From positions 124,001-188,000 of the forward strand of contig CALGKA010000012.1 of NCBI GenBank assembly GCA_937927895.1: a stretch of 64,000 nt of DNA. Direction: 5' to 3'. Positions 1 through 8,160 of the stretch are shown here, piece after piece. The DNA comes from an uncultured Granulosicoccaceae bacterium (GTDB lineage: Bacteria > Pseudomonadota > Gammaproteobacteria > Granulosicoccales > Granulosicoccaceae). The notes beneath the pieces were generated by a model. That model searched no databases. It worked only from the letters and a program-made list of their open reading frames with translations, and was not told the DNA's origin. Made by a program: the position numbers and the translations under genes. The stretch's first letter is position 1; each line of letters opens with the position of its first letter.

Positions 1-373
1 CATCTGTTGAAAATGCTTCAAACGCTTCAAAGTCGCTTTCAGGTATTCTTTCGAAGCGACCAATACCACTAACAAAATTATAGTTAGAGAGTACTTTGCC
101 CAAGTGAAGGTTGAGTTGCTGATAACCTGTGGCAGAATTGTGAGCAGCTTCAAGCGACGTGGCAACGCCATCCACAACACTCATACCACTGCGCAAGACA
201 GCAACTACATTTTGGGCATCTGCTTCGAACTGGCGCTTAGATACTTGCAGGCTGGCCCATACACCAGACAGCACAACCAATGTAAGCAACGCGCCTGCAG
301 CAACGCAGATTAAGAGCTTTTGAAATTTGTTGAAAGTGGGAAACATTACAACCGGTTCCGATGAACTACCCAT
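1..373 (-). CDS. Partial membrane sensor protein, CHASE-like N-terminus (cut by left edge)
   Basis: An open frame without stops runs from an ATG (codon at 371-373) off the left edge, giving about 124 residues. After a short cytoplasmic N-terminus there is one clear membrane segment (residues about 19-40). It is followed by an extracytoplasmic stretch with the R/Q-F-E-x-D-A...V...L...M style of a CHASE sensor domain. Such domains usually sit in front of histidine kinase, GGDEF or adenylate cyclase outputs, but the output domain lies outside the window. A second in-frame ATG (residue 10) could be the real start. The topology is seen; the CHASE assignment is inference from pattern. Confidence 0.5.
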   Translation of the reverse strand, partial: MGSSSEPVVMFPTFNKFQKLLICVAAGALLTLVVLSGVWASLQVSKRQFEADAQNVVAVLRSGMSVVDGVATSLEAAHNSATGYQQLNLHLGKVLSNYNFVSGIGRFERIPESDFEAFEAFSTD

Positions 374-652
374 CGGCAGTTGCTAATTTAGCGATGCATA
401 AAAGCATTTATTCTTTCGGCGCATCGAACAAAGCCATTCCGTGGCTGTACAGACTAATTTTTCGTCACACTAGCGGATATCTTCAGCAAATATAACCAAA
501 CCCTGCTTGACTCCACATTTATATGCGAAAACGTTATGCTTGTAGCTGTATCAAAGGAACTAGAGCGTCCAATCTTAGGAAGTAGATTCGCTGAGTGCTA
601 TATATAAAATGCCTTTATCAGCGAGGTAATCTACACTCGTCCGAACTAGGAA

Positions 653-1570
653 GTGCCTGGATTACTTATGAATGAAATAGAGCAGCTCAGCCAAAGCCTC
701 GCGGATTGCGGCTATATCGCGGGATCAGATCTAGCGACCACTATCCATCTAGCCGAGGTGTTAGATCGCCCCATACTGCTTGAAGGTGATGCAGGTGTCG
801 GTAAAACCGCAGTAGCACTTGCCCTCGCGAAACTTCGCCAATGTGAACTGATTAGGCTCCAGTGCTATGAGGGGCTCGACAGCAATACCGCACTGTACGA
901 GTGGAACTACCAACGACAACTCATGACAGTACGTCTGCGTGAACAAGCCGACACCGACAGCGCAGCAATAGAAAGTGAAATTTTTAGCGAAGAGTACCTG
1001 CTGCAGCGCCCATTACTTCAGGCGATTCGATCACCGCAAAAATCAGTTTTATTAATAGATGAAATTGACCGTGCTGATGATGAGTTCGAAGCCTTCTTAT
1101 TAGAGGTTCTAGCCGAGTTCCAAATCACTATCCCGGAAATTGGCACTATTAAAGCCGTGCATAAACCAATAGTCGTACTAACGTCAAATGCCACCAGGGA
1201 GCTGTGTGATGCACTAAGAAGAAGATGCCTTTATCATTTTGTTGATTATCCAAGTTTTGATAAAGAACTACAGATCTTAACCACCCATCTCCCCAATATA
1301 AAAAACGACCTTGCACAATCAATAGTCTCATTCATTCAAACTGCAAGAAAACAAAATTTAAAGAAAACCCCAGGCATAGCGGAAACACTCGACTGGGCTA
1401 GCGCCTTGTTGCACTTGAATGCCACCACGCTGTCTACATCACTACCGGAGATTGAAGCAACGCTTGGCTGCTTATTAAAAACCCGCGCTGATAACGAACA
1501 GGCTAACCAACAGTGGATCGCCACTGTACTTAATGAGTCCGCACAAAGATCCAATCTTTCAAATATTTAG
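653..1570 (+). CDS. MoxR-type AAA+ ATPase (CoxD-like)
   Basis: This is an AAA+ ATPase of the MoxR class, 305 aa from the GTG at 653. The ATG at 668 (residue 6) is an equally likely start, because AGGA at 647-650 is too close to the GTG. Walker A is GDAGVGKT (about residues 45-52). Walker B is LLIDEIDRAD (about 132-141), and a sensor-1-like VLTSNATREL follows near 175-184. MoxR proteins act as chaperones with a VWA-domain partner to mature or insert metal cofactors. The next gene, 10-20 bp downstream on the same strand, is such a VWA partner. No CO dehydrogenase or methanol dehydrogenase genes are nearby, so the client is unknown. Confidence 0.85.
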   Translation: MPGLLMNEIEQLSQSLADCGYIAGSDLATTIHLAEVLDRPILLEGDAGVGKTAVALALAKLRQCELIRLQCYEGLDSNTALYEWNYQRQLMTVRLREQADTDSAAIESEIFSEEYLLQRPLLQAIRSPQKSVLLIDEIDRADDEFEAFLLEVLAEFQITIPEIGTIKAVHKPIVVLTSNATRELCDALRRRCLYHFVDYPSFDKELQILTTHLPNIKNDLAQSIVSFIQTARKQNLKKTPGIAETLDWASALLHLNATTLSTSLPEIEATLGCLLKTRADNEQANQQWIATVLNESAQRSNLSNI

Positions 1571-1588
1571 CACTGACCATTGGCTACC

Positions 1589-2767
1589 ATGCAAAATCAA
1601 ACCACTGGTGCAACTGCTGACGCTATGCTCAGCCGACGCTTGTTCGGCTTTATTTATCTATTACGTGACCATGGATTTCAGCTAAGCGCCGATGAAATAA
1701 ACTCAGCACACCTAGTATTGACCAAGCCTTTAATGCAGTCTCAGTCTTTACTACATCACTCACTGCGAAGCATATTCTGCCAATCTAAAACCCAGTGGCA
1801 GGAATTCTCTACTCTCTTTATAGAGTACTGGCAACCTAACAACCTACCTGATGGATCATCGTCAGAACGCGTACGGGACACAAGACGACTAAACGCCCAA
1901 GCCACAGGCCTTGCTTATTTTTCGGAATCGCAATCAGAACTACACACACAAGACAATGAGCCTGCCAGTATTGAAGTGCACTCAGGTGGCGCGAGTGACG
2001 CGCAAACTTTCGCACAACGCGATTTCCGATTTGTATTTAACCCGCGCGATATGCGCCGGATAGAAACACTGGTAGATGATATTTCCCGCCGCATGCAAAA
2101 AAGACTACGTCGTCGTGCAAGGCAACATCGCACCACAGGCCAGCTAGACCTACGCCGCACCACCCGCACTAGCCTACGACATAGTGGCTGGCCCTTTGAA
2201 CTTAGATTTTTGCGCCGCCAAAGAACCCCTGCACGATTTTTACTATTATTAGATGTAAGCCAATCAATGGAAATTTATAGCTATCTATTTCTACGATTCG
2301 CCCGCGGGATACTACAAGCATTTAAAGATACAGACGCCTATGCTTTTCACACAGAACTTGTACCTATCGGCCATGAACTAAAAGATAAAAGCACTCAACG
2401 ACTGGAAGGCAAACTAAAAGATCTGTCTAGTGGCTGGTTGGGTGGCACGCGCATATCAGAATCACTGCAGAACTTTAATTTGCATCATGCCAACAATAAA
2501 GTGCACAAAAATACCGTAGTTATAATTTTCAGCGACGGTTACGACAGCGGTGAGCCTGATCAATTGGCCAAAGAAGTACAAAACCTAAAAAAACAGTGCC
2601 GCAAATTAGTTTGGGTTAACCCACTACTAGGACGAGCAAACCCAAACGATAAACCCTTACCGATTGAAAAATCTTTGTTTGCCGCAATTCCACATGTTGA
2701 CCTTTATACCAGCGCGCACAACCTAAGCTCTCTCAAAAATCTAGAGGCCGCATTTAGGCTTCGTTAG
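1589..2767 (+). CDS. VWA-domain protein, CoxE-like partner of MoxR
   Basis: The protein is 392 aa from the ATG at 1589; a TTG at 1580 would add three residues. The N-terminal third is variable. A strongly basic Arg-rich stretch (about residues 156-200) precedes a C-terminal von Willebrand A domain with the MIDAS motif DVSQS (about 222-226) and a second element near IIFSDGYDSGEP. This is the arrangement of CoxE/YehP-type VWA proteins, which pair with MoxR ATPases for cofactor loading or complex remodelling. It is probably co-transcribed and coupled with the ATPase, since the gap is under 20 bp. A strong bidirectional terminator follows. The substrate is unknown. Confidence 0.8.
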   Translation: MQNQTTGATADAMLSRRLFGFIYLLRDHGFQLSADEINSAHLVLTKPLMQSQSLLHHSLRSIFCQSKTQWQEFSTLFIEYWQPNNLPDGSSSERVRDTRRLNAQATGLAYFSESQSELHTQDNEPASIEVHSGGASDAQTFAQRDFRFVFNPRDMRRIETLVDDISRRMQKRLRRRARQHRTTGQLDLRRTTRTSLRHSGWPFELRFLRRQRTPARFLLLLDVSQSMEIYSYLFLRFARGILQAFKDTDAYAFHTELVPIGHELKDKSTQRLEGKLKDLSSGWLGGTRISESLQNFNLHHANNKVHKNTVVIIFSDGYDSGEPDQLAKEVQNLKKQCRKLVWVNPLLGRANPNDKPLPIEKSLFAAIPHVDLYTSAHNLSSLKNLEAAFRLR

Positions 2768-2814
2768 CTTCAAAGCAAAACCGCACACCTTAACAGCATT
2801 ATCGAAGGCAAAAA

Positions 2815-2836
2815 AAAGCCCGCAGTAGCGGGCTTT
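2815..2836. terminator. Bidirectional rho-independent terminator
   Basis: A perfect 9-bp stem AAAGCCCGC/GCGGGCTTT closes a 4-nt AGTA loop. On the minus strand it runs straight into a T tract (the A-run 2811-2817 on plus), ending rpsI. On the plus strand a weaker TTTCTT tail ends the CoxE-like gene. It lies between convergent genes, as expected for a shared terminator. Confidence 0.9.
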
Positions 2837-2862
2837 CTTAAACTTGTGTGTGTCGGAATCGA

Positions 2863-3255
2863 TTAACGCTTCGAGTACTGAGTAGCTCGACGAGCTTTTC
2901 GTAGGCCAACTTTCTTACGTTCCACCTGACGAGCATCACGCGTTAAGAAGCCAGCTTTGCGAAGCTCTGAACGATTTTCTTCGTCATACTTTAATAGTGC
3001 GCGAGCAATGCCGTGGCGAATCGCACCGGCCTGACCACTGTTACCACCACCGGCAACGGTGATGTTGAAATCAAACTTTTCAGAAACTTCGAGCTTTTCA
3101 AGTGGCTGACGTACGATCATACGAGCAGTCTCACGGCCAAAGTATTCATCTAATGGACGCTTATTGACAGTGATATCGCCCTTGCCAGCTTGCATAAACA
3201 CACGCGCGCTTGAAGATTTGCGGCGACCTGTTCCATAGTAGTGTTGTTGGGCCAT
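2863..3255 (-). CDS. rpsI: 30S ribosomal protein S9
   Basis: The protein is 130 aa, the usual length for bacterial S9. It begins with the [12 protein letters not shown] signature and ends in the highly basic tail [14 protein letters not shown], which contacts the P-site tRNA. It lies 71 bp downstream of rplM on the same strand, the universal L13-S9 order, and is terminated by the hairpin at 2815-2836. A short AGGT lies upstream of the ATG. Identification is by whole-sequence recognition and synteny. Confidence 0.98.
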   Translation of the reverse strand: MAQQHYYGTGRRKSSSARVFMQAGKGDITVNKRPLDEYFGRETARMIVRQPLEKLEVSEKFDFNITVAGGGNSGQAGAIRHGIARALLKYDEENRSELRKAGFLTRDARQVERKKVGLRKARRATQYSKR

Positions 3256-3326
3256 AAAACTTTTTACCTGATTTTCCAGCTATTGTAGCTGGGTGATTAA
3301 TCTCTGCTGACTTTACTAGTCGGTGT

Positions 3327-3782
3327 TTAGCTGAATTCTTTTGGTGGACGCTGCTTGATTTCAAGCGGCTCCGGCATCTGCGCTGTGTGGGTATGCTCAG
3401 CACCTGGGAATATCTTTAACTTTTTGATCATTGCACGACCCAGAGCATTTTTCGGCAACATACCTTTGACGGCCAATTGAATTGGGCGGCCCGGTGAGCG
3501 CTCTTGCATCTTTTCGAAGCTGACCGACTTAAGATTGCCAATATAGCCAGTGTGGTGATGATACATCTTGTCTGTCATCTTTTTGCCGGTAACCGCTACC
3601 TTCTCGGCATTAACGACAACTATGTAGTCACCGGTATCAACGTGAGGTGTGTATTCCGGCTTGTGCTTGCCACGAAGGATTCGCGCGCACTCAGTCGCCA
3701 GACGCCCCAGGGTCTTACCCTCGGCATCAACAATAAACCACTGACGTTTTACCTCGGCCGGCTTGGCACTAAAGGTCTTCAT
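3327..3782 (-). CDS. rplM: 50S ribosomal protein L13
   Basis: The protein is 151 aa from the ATG at 3782, chosen because [15 protein letters not shown] matches the family N-terminus and a GGAG lies 8 nt upstream. An upstream in-frame start at 3833 would add 17 unrelated residues. Core motifs are [21 protein letters not shown] and [15 protein letters not shown]. The C-terminus is about nine residues longer than the E. coli protein (KQRPPKEFS). L13 is an early 50S assembly protein. It is first gene of the rplM-rpsI operon, preceded by a roughly 200-nt untranslated leader. Confidence 0.97.
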   Translation of the reverse strand: MKTFSAKPAEVKRQWFIVDAEGKTLGRLATECARILRGKHKPEYTPHVDTGDYIVVVNAEKVAVTGKKMTDKMYHHHTGYIGNLKSVSFEKMQERSPGRPIQLAVKGMLPKNALGRAMIKKLKIFPGAEHTHTAQMPEPLEIKQRPPKEFS

Positions 3783-3928
3783 CGCAACTCCATAACCTGA
3801 TATACGAACATTATGTTCGGAAAAGCCCTCCATTTTAGAAGACTACCGACGATTGCACAAGCCATATATGAGCAAAACACCGCTAATAAGGGTATTTATG
3901 CCACATTGGGGTGCTAAGAATTTAAAGC

Positions 3929-3953
3929 GACGCGGCCTGAAACAGGCCACGTC
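3929..3953 (-). promoter_or_regulatory. Hairpin in the rplM-rpsI leader
   Basis: A stem GACG-x-GGCCTG/CAGGCC-x-CGTC around an AAA loop: 6 bp plus 4 bp separated by one mismatch. It lies about 150 nt upstream of the rplM start, inside the presumed leader. On the minus strand it is followed by CGCTTTAAATTCTT, not a strict T run. Ribosomal protein operons often carry autoregulatory leaders, so this is a candidate for one. That role is inference. The rest of the 369-bp gap (3783-4151) holds no convincing gene. Confidence 0.35.
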
Positions 3954-3993
3954 TAACCACCGTAGGAGGATGGAGGAGGAAATCTATACGCCA

Positions 3994-3999
3994 ATTATA
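3994..3999 (-). promoter_or_regulatory. Candidate -10 box for rplM-rpsI
   Basis: A perfect TATAAT on the minus strand (ATTATA on plus) lies about 210 bp upstream of rplM. No good -35 hexamer is found 16-18 bp further upstream, so this rests on the -10 box and its placement alone. Confidence 0.3.
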
Positions 4000-4151
4000 T
4001 CACTCGTCATCAACAAAGCAACTAATCGAACTCGAATTGCATTGCAAAAACTCTAATAAAATCCGATGTTTACAGTATATTACAAAAAACCATCACGCTG
4101 TCCATCAACAAATTCCAGATTTTGCGCAGTAGTCTGTGTCAGCCGCAGCGA

Positions 4152-4580
4152 CTATTGCGCCAGCGATTCCGGCGATATTTCGACCCGATGAGTAATTTCT
4201 ACCGAATCTTCCAACATTTTGGCGACAGAACAATATTTTTCAACCGACAACGACACCGCTCTGGTGACTTGCTTCTCAGATAGCGCCTTTCCGTCTATTT
4301 GATAGACCATTTCTACCTTGGTAAATACCGCAGGCACTGCGTCTGCTCTTTCGGCTTCAATTAATACTTCGCAATCGTGAATATCTTGGCGCGCTTTTTT
4401 CAACATCAATACCACATCAAATGCGGAACAAGCGCCAAGACCAATCAAAACAGATTCCATCGGACGAATGCCAAGGTTACGACCTCCGTGTTCAGGTGAT
4501 CCATCTAACACAACACTGTGACCGCTGCCGGATTCGGCAACAAAGCTCATGTGATCGAGCCATTTAACTCTCGCTTGCAT
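4152..4580 (-). CDS. OsmC-family protein, YhfA-like
   Basis: The protein is 142 aa, of the OsmC/Ohr fold. It shows the family core P-M-E-S-V-L-I-G-L-G-A-C-S-A-F-D-V near residues 40-56, with the conserved cysteine near 51, and a second CSVAKML cysteine near residue 116. It matches the YhfA subgroup and lies divergent from crp, the same arrangement as yhfA-crp in E. coli, which supports the call. OsmC proteins are thiol-dependent peroxidases, but the role of YhfA itself is not established. The start ATG (codon 4578-4580) matches the family N-terminus. Confidence 0.85.
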   Translation of the reverse strand: MQARVKWLDHMSFVAESGSGHSVVLDGSPEHGGRNLGIRPMESVLIGLGACSAFDVVLMLKKARQDIHDCEVLIEAERADAVPAVFTKVEMVYQIDGKALSEKQVTRAVSLSVEKYCSVAKMLEDSVEITHRVEISPESLAQ

Positions 4581-4619
4581 TGGTTTTCTCAGTCAAAAGT
4601 TAAGTATACGGGCCATTTA

Positions 4620-4635
4620 TGTGAGTTGTATCAAC
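4620..4635. promoter_or_regulatory. Candidate Crp-binding site
   Basis: TGTGA-N6-TCAAC, 9 of 10 positions matching the TGTGA-N6-TCACA consensus except the last two bases being shuffled (TCAAC against TCACA). It lies in the divergent yhfA-like/crp promoter region, where E. coli Crp autoregulates. The site is inferred from consensus only. Confidence 0.4.
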
Positions 4636-4646
4636 TTAAGTTGATA
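4629..4646. promoter_or_regulatory. Perfect 18-bp palindrome between yhfA-like gene and crp
   Basis: TATCAACTTAAGTTGATA is a perfect inverted repeat with no central spacer. It overlaps the second half of the Crp-like site and sits midway between two divergent genes, as an operator for a dimeric regulator would. The regulator is unknown. Confidence 0.45.
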
Positions 4647-4763
4647 AAAATACATCTTTTGCCCCTCCGAAATGGACTATGTGAACGGTTTTTGCTCCGT
4701 ACCCAATTGTAAATGCGAAAAACGCTATTTAAAGCGTGCTTGAATACCCGGAGAACGGACACC

Positions 4764-5402
4764 ATGCTGCCACCACGTAATACCCCTCCTAAAGCGGAGT
4801 GGCTGGAAACTTTACTGCGAAACAGTCACCGCAGACAGTACCCAGCTAAAACAACAATCATTCACCACGGCGATAAGCCTGACACCTTGTACTACATGGT
4901 AGATGGTTCAGTCAGCGTTGTGATTGAAGACGACGAAGGACGAGAAATTGTACTTGCCTACCTAAACAATGGTGACTTTTTTGGCGAGATGGGTCTATTC
5001 GAAGATGAAGCCGAGCGCAGTGCTTGGGTTGTTGCTCGCAACAAATGCGAAGTAGCTGAAATCAACTACGACCAATTCAGAAGACTCGCCGATCAAACTC
5101 CTGAAATTCTTTTTGCACTGTCTACACAGTTGGCAGCTCGACTACGCAAGACCAGCACTAAAGTGCGTGATCTAGCGTTCCTTGATGTAACCGGTCGTGT
5201 GGCGTCAACGCTACTAGACCTTGCAAAACAACCGGATTCAATTACACACCCCGATGGCATGCAAATCCGCATCACGAGACAAGAAATTGCTCGCATCGTT
5301 GGCTGTTCAAGAGAAATGGTTGGTCGTGTACTGAAAGACCTTGAGGATCGAGGCTTAATTCACGCACGCGGCAAAACTATGGTTATCTACGGCACTCGTT
5401 AA
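4764..5402 (+). CDS. crp: cAMP receptor protein (Crp/Vfr family regulator)
   Basis: The protein is 212 aa from the ATG at 4764, chosen because it gives the family length (E. coli Crp is 210 aa) and has GGAG at 4750-4753. The upstream ATG at 4713 has no Shine-Dalgarno. The N-terminal cyclic-nucleotide domain contains [19 protein letters not shown], with Glu and Arg-Ser in the phosphate-binding cassette. The long helix carries the Thr-Ser pair (KTSTKV) that contacts cAMP. The C-terminal winged helix-turn-helix reads [20 protein letters not shown], with recognition residues Arg, Glu and Arg as in Crp. It should therefore bind cAMP and TGTGA-N6-TCACA sites. Confidence 0.95.
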   Translation: MLPPRNTPPKAEWLETLLRNSHRRQYPAKTTIIHHGDKPDTLYYMVDGSVSVVIEDDEGREIVLAYLNNGDFFGEMGLFEDEAERSAWVVARNKCEVAEINYDQFRRLADQTPEILFALSTQLAARLRKTSTKVRDLAFLDVTGRVASTLLDLAKQPDSITHPDGMQIRITRQEIARIVGCSREMVGRVLKDLEDRGLIHARGKTMVIYGTR

Positions 5403-5426
5403 ACTGTAGTCACACTAAGCACGCTG

Positions 5427-5459
5427 AAAAATCACTCACTTTGGTGGGTGATTTTTTTT
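5427..5459 (+). terminator. Rho-independent terminator of crp
   Basis: AAAAATCACTCAC / GTGGGTGATTTTT forms a stem of about 13 bp with one T-G wobble around a TTTG loop, ending in eight T residues. The A-run on the left arm means it may also stop trpC-strand transcripts, although none is expected here. Confidence 0.9.
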
Positions 5460-5503
5460 GCCCACAATAAAGTAGTAAACGTTTATATCAACTATAAATA
5501 TTA

Positions 5504-6304
5504 CTAAAAAAACAATTCCCGCATTTTATCACCCGGGTTATCAGCACGCATAAACGCCTCACCAACCAAAAAGGCGTTAACCTGGTTGCTGCGCATAAGG
5601 GCGACATCATCAGATGTCAAAATACCGCTTTCTGTCACCACTAAACAATCGTCTGGAATTTCAGATAACAGGTCTAGTGTAGTATTTAACGACACATCGA
5701 AACTTCGCAGATCGCGATTATTGATACCCACTAATGCAGGTGATAGCGCCAAAGCTCGGGCGAGTTCGTCTGCATCATGCGCCTCAATCAATACATCCAT
5801 ATCAAGATGACTCGCAAGACCCATAAGATCAGCCATCTGCGCATCGCCTAATGCCGCAACAATAAGGAGAATACAATCAGCATCCATCGCTCGCGCTTCA
5901 TAGACTTGGTATTCATCAATAATAAAATCTTTGCGAATAACCGGCAGGTCACAGGCATCGCGCGCGGCCTTTAAGTATTCTGGTGCGCCCTGGAAAAAAT
6001 CGCGATCTGTTAAAACCGATAAACAGGCGGCACCGCCATCGCTATAACTTTTTGCAATTTCAGCCGGATTAAAATTTTCGCGAATCACACCCTTGCTTGG
6101 TGACGCTTTTTTTATCTCTGCAATAATGGCGGGGTCATCTTGCTGAATTCGTTTAAGCATACTGGTGATAAAACCACGCGGCACCGATGCTGAAGCCGCG
6201 CGCTCTGAGAGCTCACGCATACTGATTTTTTCACACGCCTCGGTAATCTCTTGCGCTTTGCGTGCGAGAATTTTTTTTAAAATGTCAGGGGTATCTTGAG
6301 GCAT
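5504..6304 (-). CDS. trpC: Indole-3-glycerol phosphate synthase
   Basis: A 266-aa monofunctional TrpC, a TIM barrel that closes CdRP to indole-3-glycerol phosphate. Key motif [11 protein letters not shown] (residues 62-72) carries the catalytic lysine and phosphate-site serines. [20 protein letters not shown] (general-acid Lys), GINNRDL and ESGI follow in order. There is no fused TrpF domain, unlike the enterobacterial TrpC-F. It is the last gene of the trpE-G-D-C cluster, but separated from trpD by an unusually long 212-bp gap. trpF, trpB and trpA are not in the window. Confidence 0.95.
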   Translation of the reverse strand: MPQDTPDILKKILARKAQEITEACEKISMRELSERAASASVPRGFITSMLKRIQQDDPAIIAEIKKASPSKGVIRENFNPAEIAKSYSDGGAACLSVLTDRDFFQGAPEYLKAARDACDLPVIRKDFIIDEYQVYEARAMDADCILLIVAALGDAQMADLMGLASHLDMDVLIEAHDADELARALALSPALVGINNRDLRSFDVSLNTTLDLLSEIPDDCLVVTESGILTSDDVALMRSNQVNAFLVGEAFMRADNPGDKMRELFF

Positions 6305-6516
6305 TAATTTCTAATCGCTTATTAAGTAGCAAGGTATGAATAAAGGCACTAACGAGTGGCCGTCCATAAACAACGCTACTGCGGACCACCCAGGACATGT
6401 GATCTTTTGCCGACCCTATATAGTTATTTAGAATGACTAAACGCCTATTTAGGGCATGCAAAATCTCACGCACCTGAATGATCCTCGCTACGCGCTGTTT
6501 ATGGGCGGACACTAAT

Positions 6517-7545
6517 CTAACAACTATTGCTGCAAGCAACCAAAGCATCTAGTTTCTCAGCAGCACTGCCATCAGCCAAGATCTCAAGCGCTCGTTGCAC
6601 ACCCGCTTCATGGCTATCAGCCAAACCGGCTATATAAATAGCTGCCCCTGAATTCAATGCAACAATATCACGTGCCGGGCCCGCCTCGTTATTGAGCACT
6701 TGCTTAAGCATTGCAAAACTCGCTTCGGCACTATCTACCTTAAGGTCACTTAAATCTGCAGTCGACATTGAAAACATCGAAGGGTCAATCTTGTGACTCT
6801 TTACCAGGCCATCTTTTAATTCCGCCACGAATGTCGCAGCACCTATTGTGATTTCATCCATTCCATCTTCACCATGAACAACCATCGCACGCTGACTACC
6901 TAATTTATTCAGCACCTCTGCCATCGGCACTACAAGATGTTCACTATAAACACCCATCAGTTGCCTTGGGGCAGCAGCTGGATTCGTTAACGGACCTAAC
7001 ACGTTAAATATGGTGCGCATGGCAAGCTCCTTACGCGGACCGATAGCATGACGCATCGCACCATGATGCTTTTGCGCAAACATAAAGCCTATACCTACTG
7101 TATCGACACACTTTGCAACTTGCTCAGCATTAAGATCAATATTAACACCGGCCGCCTCTAAAACATCAGCCGCACCTGAACTGCTGGAGACAGCGCGATT
7201 ACCGTGTTTGGCGACTTTAATTCCAGCAGCCGCTGCCACCAACGCACTACAAGTAGAGATATTAAACGTACTGATACCATCACCACCAGTACCGACAATA
7301 TCCATTAAATCTTTTGACTCGCAGGTGACACCGCTGGCAAGTTCACGCATAACCGTTGCGGCAGCCGCAACTTCGTCAACTGTTTCACCCTTCATGCGCA
7401 GTGCCACTAGCAAAGCACCAATTTGGGCATCGGTGCATGCACCCGACATGATCTGGCGCATCGTCTGGACCATTTCTTCATTAGCCAGTGCTTCGCCCTC
7501 TACGACTTTGGCTATGGCTTGCTGAATAGTGAGTGTGTCAGTCAT
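6517..7545 (-). CDS. trpD: Anthranilate phosphoribosyltransferase
   Basis: The 342-aa enzyme transfers phosphoribose from PRPP to anthranilate. It shows the PRPP and Mg loop DIVGTGGDG (82-90), the KHGNRAVSSSSGAADVLEA stretch (113-131) and the late Mg-site DGMDE. Its length is typical of a stand-alone TrpD. It begins 27 bp after trpG and is probably translated from the same mRNA. The C-terminus ends in SNSC, overlapped in another frame by a long spurious-looking ORF that fills the following gap. Confidence 0.95.
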   Translation of the reverse strand: MTDTLTIQQAIAKVVEGEALANEEMVQTMRQIMSGACTDAQIGALLVALRMKGETVDEVAAAATVMRELASGVTCESKDLMDIVGTGGDGISTFNISTCSALVAAAAGIKVAKHGNRAVSSSSGAADVLEAAGVNIDLNAEQVAKCVDTVGIGFMFAQKHHGAMRHAIGPRKELAMRTIFNVLGPLTNPAAAPRQLMGVYSEHLVVPMAEVLNKLGSQRAMVVHGEDGMDEITIGAATFVAELKDGLVKSHKIDPSMFSMSTADLSDLKVDSAEASFAMLKQVLNNEAGPARDIVALNSGAAIYIAGLADSHEAGVQRALEILADGSAAEKLDALVACSNSC

Positions 7546-7572
7546 TTTCTTCTACCTGTTTTGGGCCACCAA

Positions 7573-8160
7573 TTAATGCTCGCGTGCTTCAAGAAAGCGT
7601 TGCAGCATATCGTGACCGTGGTCAGTCATGATTGATTCAGGGTGAAATTGCACGCCTTCGACGTTAAGCGTACGATGCTTAATTCCCATAATCTCCCCAA
7701 CTTCACCTGATTCGGTTTGAGTCCATGCGGTCACTTCAAAGCAATCAGGCAAGCTTTCTTTTTCTATTACTAATGAATGGTATCGCGTTGTCGTGATTGG
7801 GCTGGGCAACCCTTTAAACACACCGGAATTGTTGTGATAAACCAATGAGGTCTTACCGTGCATTATATTTTCAGCACGAACAATCTTCGCACCAAAAGCG
7901 GCCGCAATACTTTGATGCCCCAAACAAACTCCAAACAAAGGTATATGACCTGCGCATTGTTTTATTAATTCAACTGAAATACCTGCCTCATCTGGGGTAC
8001 AAGGCCCGGGGGAAATCACTATTTGCTGCGGTTTAAGATCAATAACGTCTTGCACTGTTTGTTGATCGTTACGCAACACCTCTACGCTCGCACCGAGCTC
8101 TTCAAAGTATTGCACTAAATTAAAAGTAAATGAATCGTAGTTATCGAGCATTAACAACAT
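7573..8160 (-). CDS. trpG: Anthranilate synthase component II (glutamine amidotransferase)
   Basis: A 195-aa class I glutamine amidotransferase that supplies ammonia to TrpE. The nucleophile elbow is GVCLGHQ with Cys79, and the His-Glu pair is in QFHPES. The N-terminus [19 protein letters not shown] is diagnostic of TrpG/PabA. Its ATG overlaps the trpE TGA by one base (TGATG), indicating translational coupling and equimolar production. It may also serve as PabA, as in some bacteria with a single amphibolic subunit. That is not testable here. Confidence 0.95.
   Translation of the reverse strand: MLLMLDNYDSFTFNLVQYFEELGASVEVLRNDQQTVQDVIDLKPQQIVISPGPCTPDEAGISVELIKQCAGHIPLFGVCLGHQSIAAAFGAKIVRAENIMHGKTSLVYHNNSGVFKGLPSPITTTRYHSLVIEKESLPDCFEVTAWTQTESGEVGEIMGIKHRTLNVEGVQFHPESIMTDHGHDMLQRFLEAREH

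Noticed and set aside
3853-4056. 67-codon plus-strand frame in the rplM upstream gap
   Set aside because: TTG start, no family resemblance, and it lies on the strand opposite to the presumed rplM leader. AGGAGG-like purines at 3961-3980 lead to no good start.
4713-4763. 17 extra N-terminal residues for Crp
   Set aside because: No Shine-Dalgarno before 4713, and the internal ATG at 4764 gives the family length and has GGAG.
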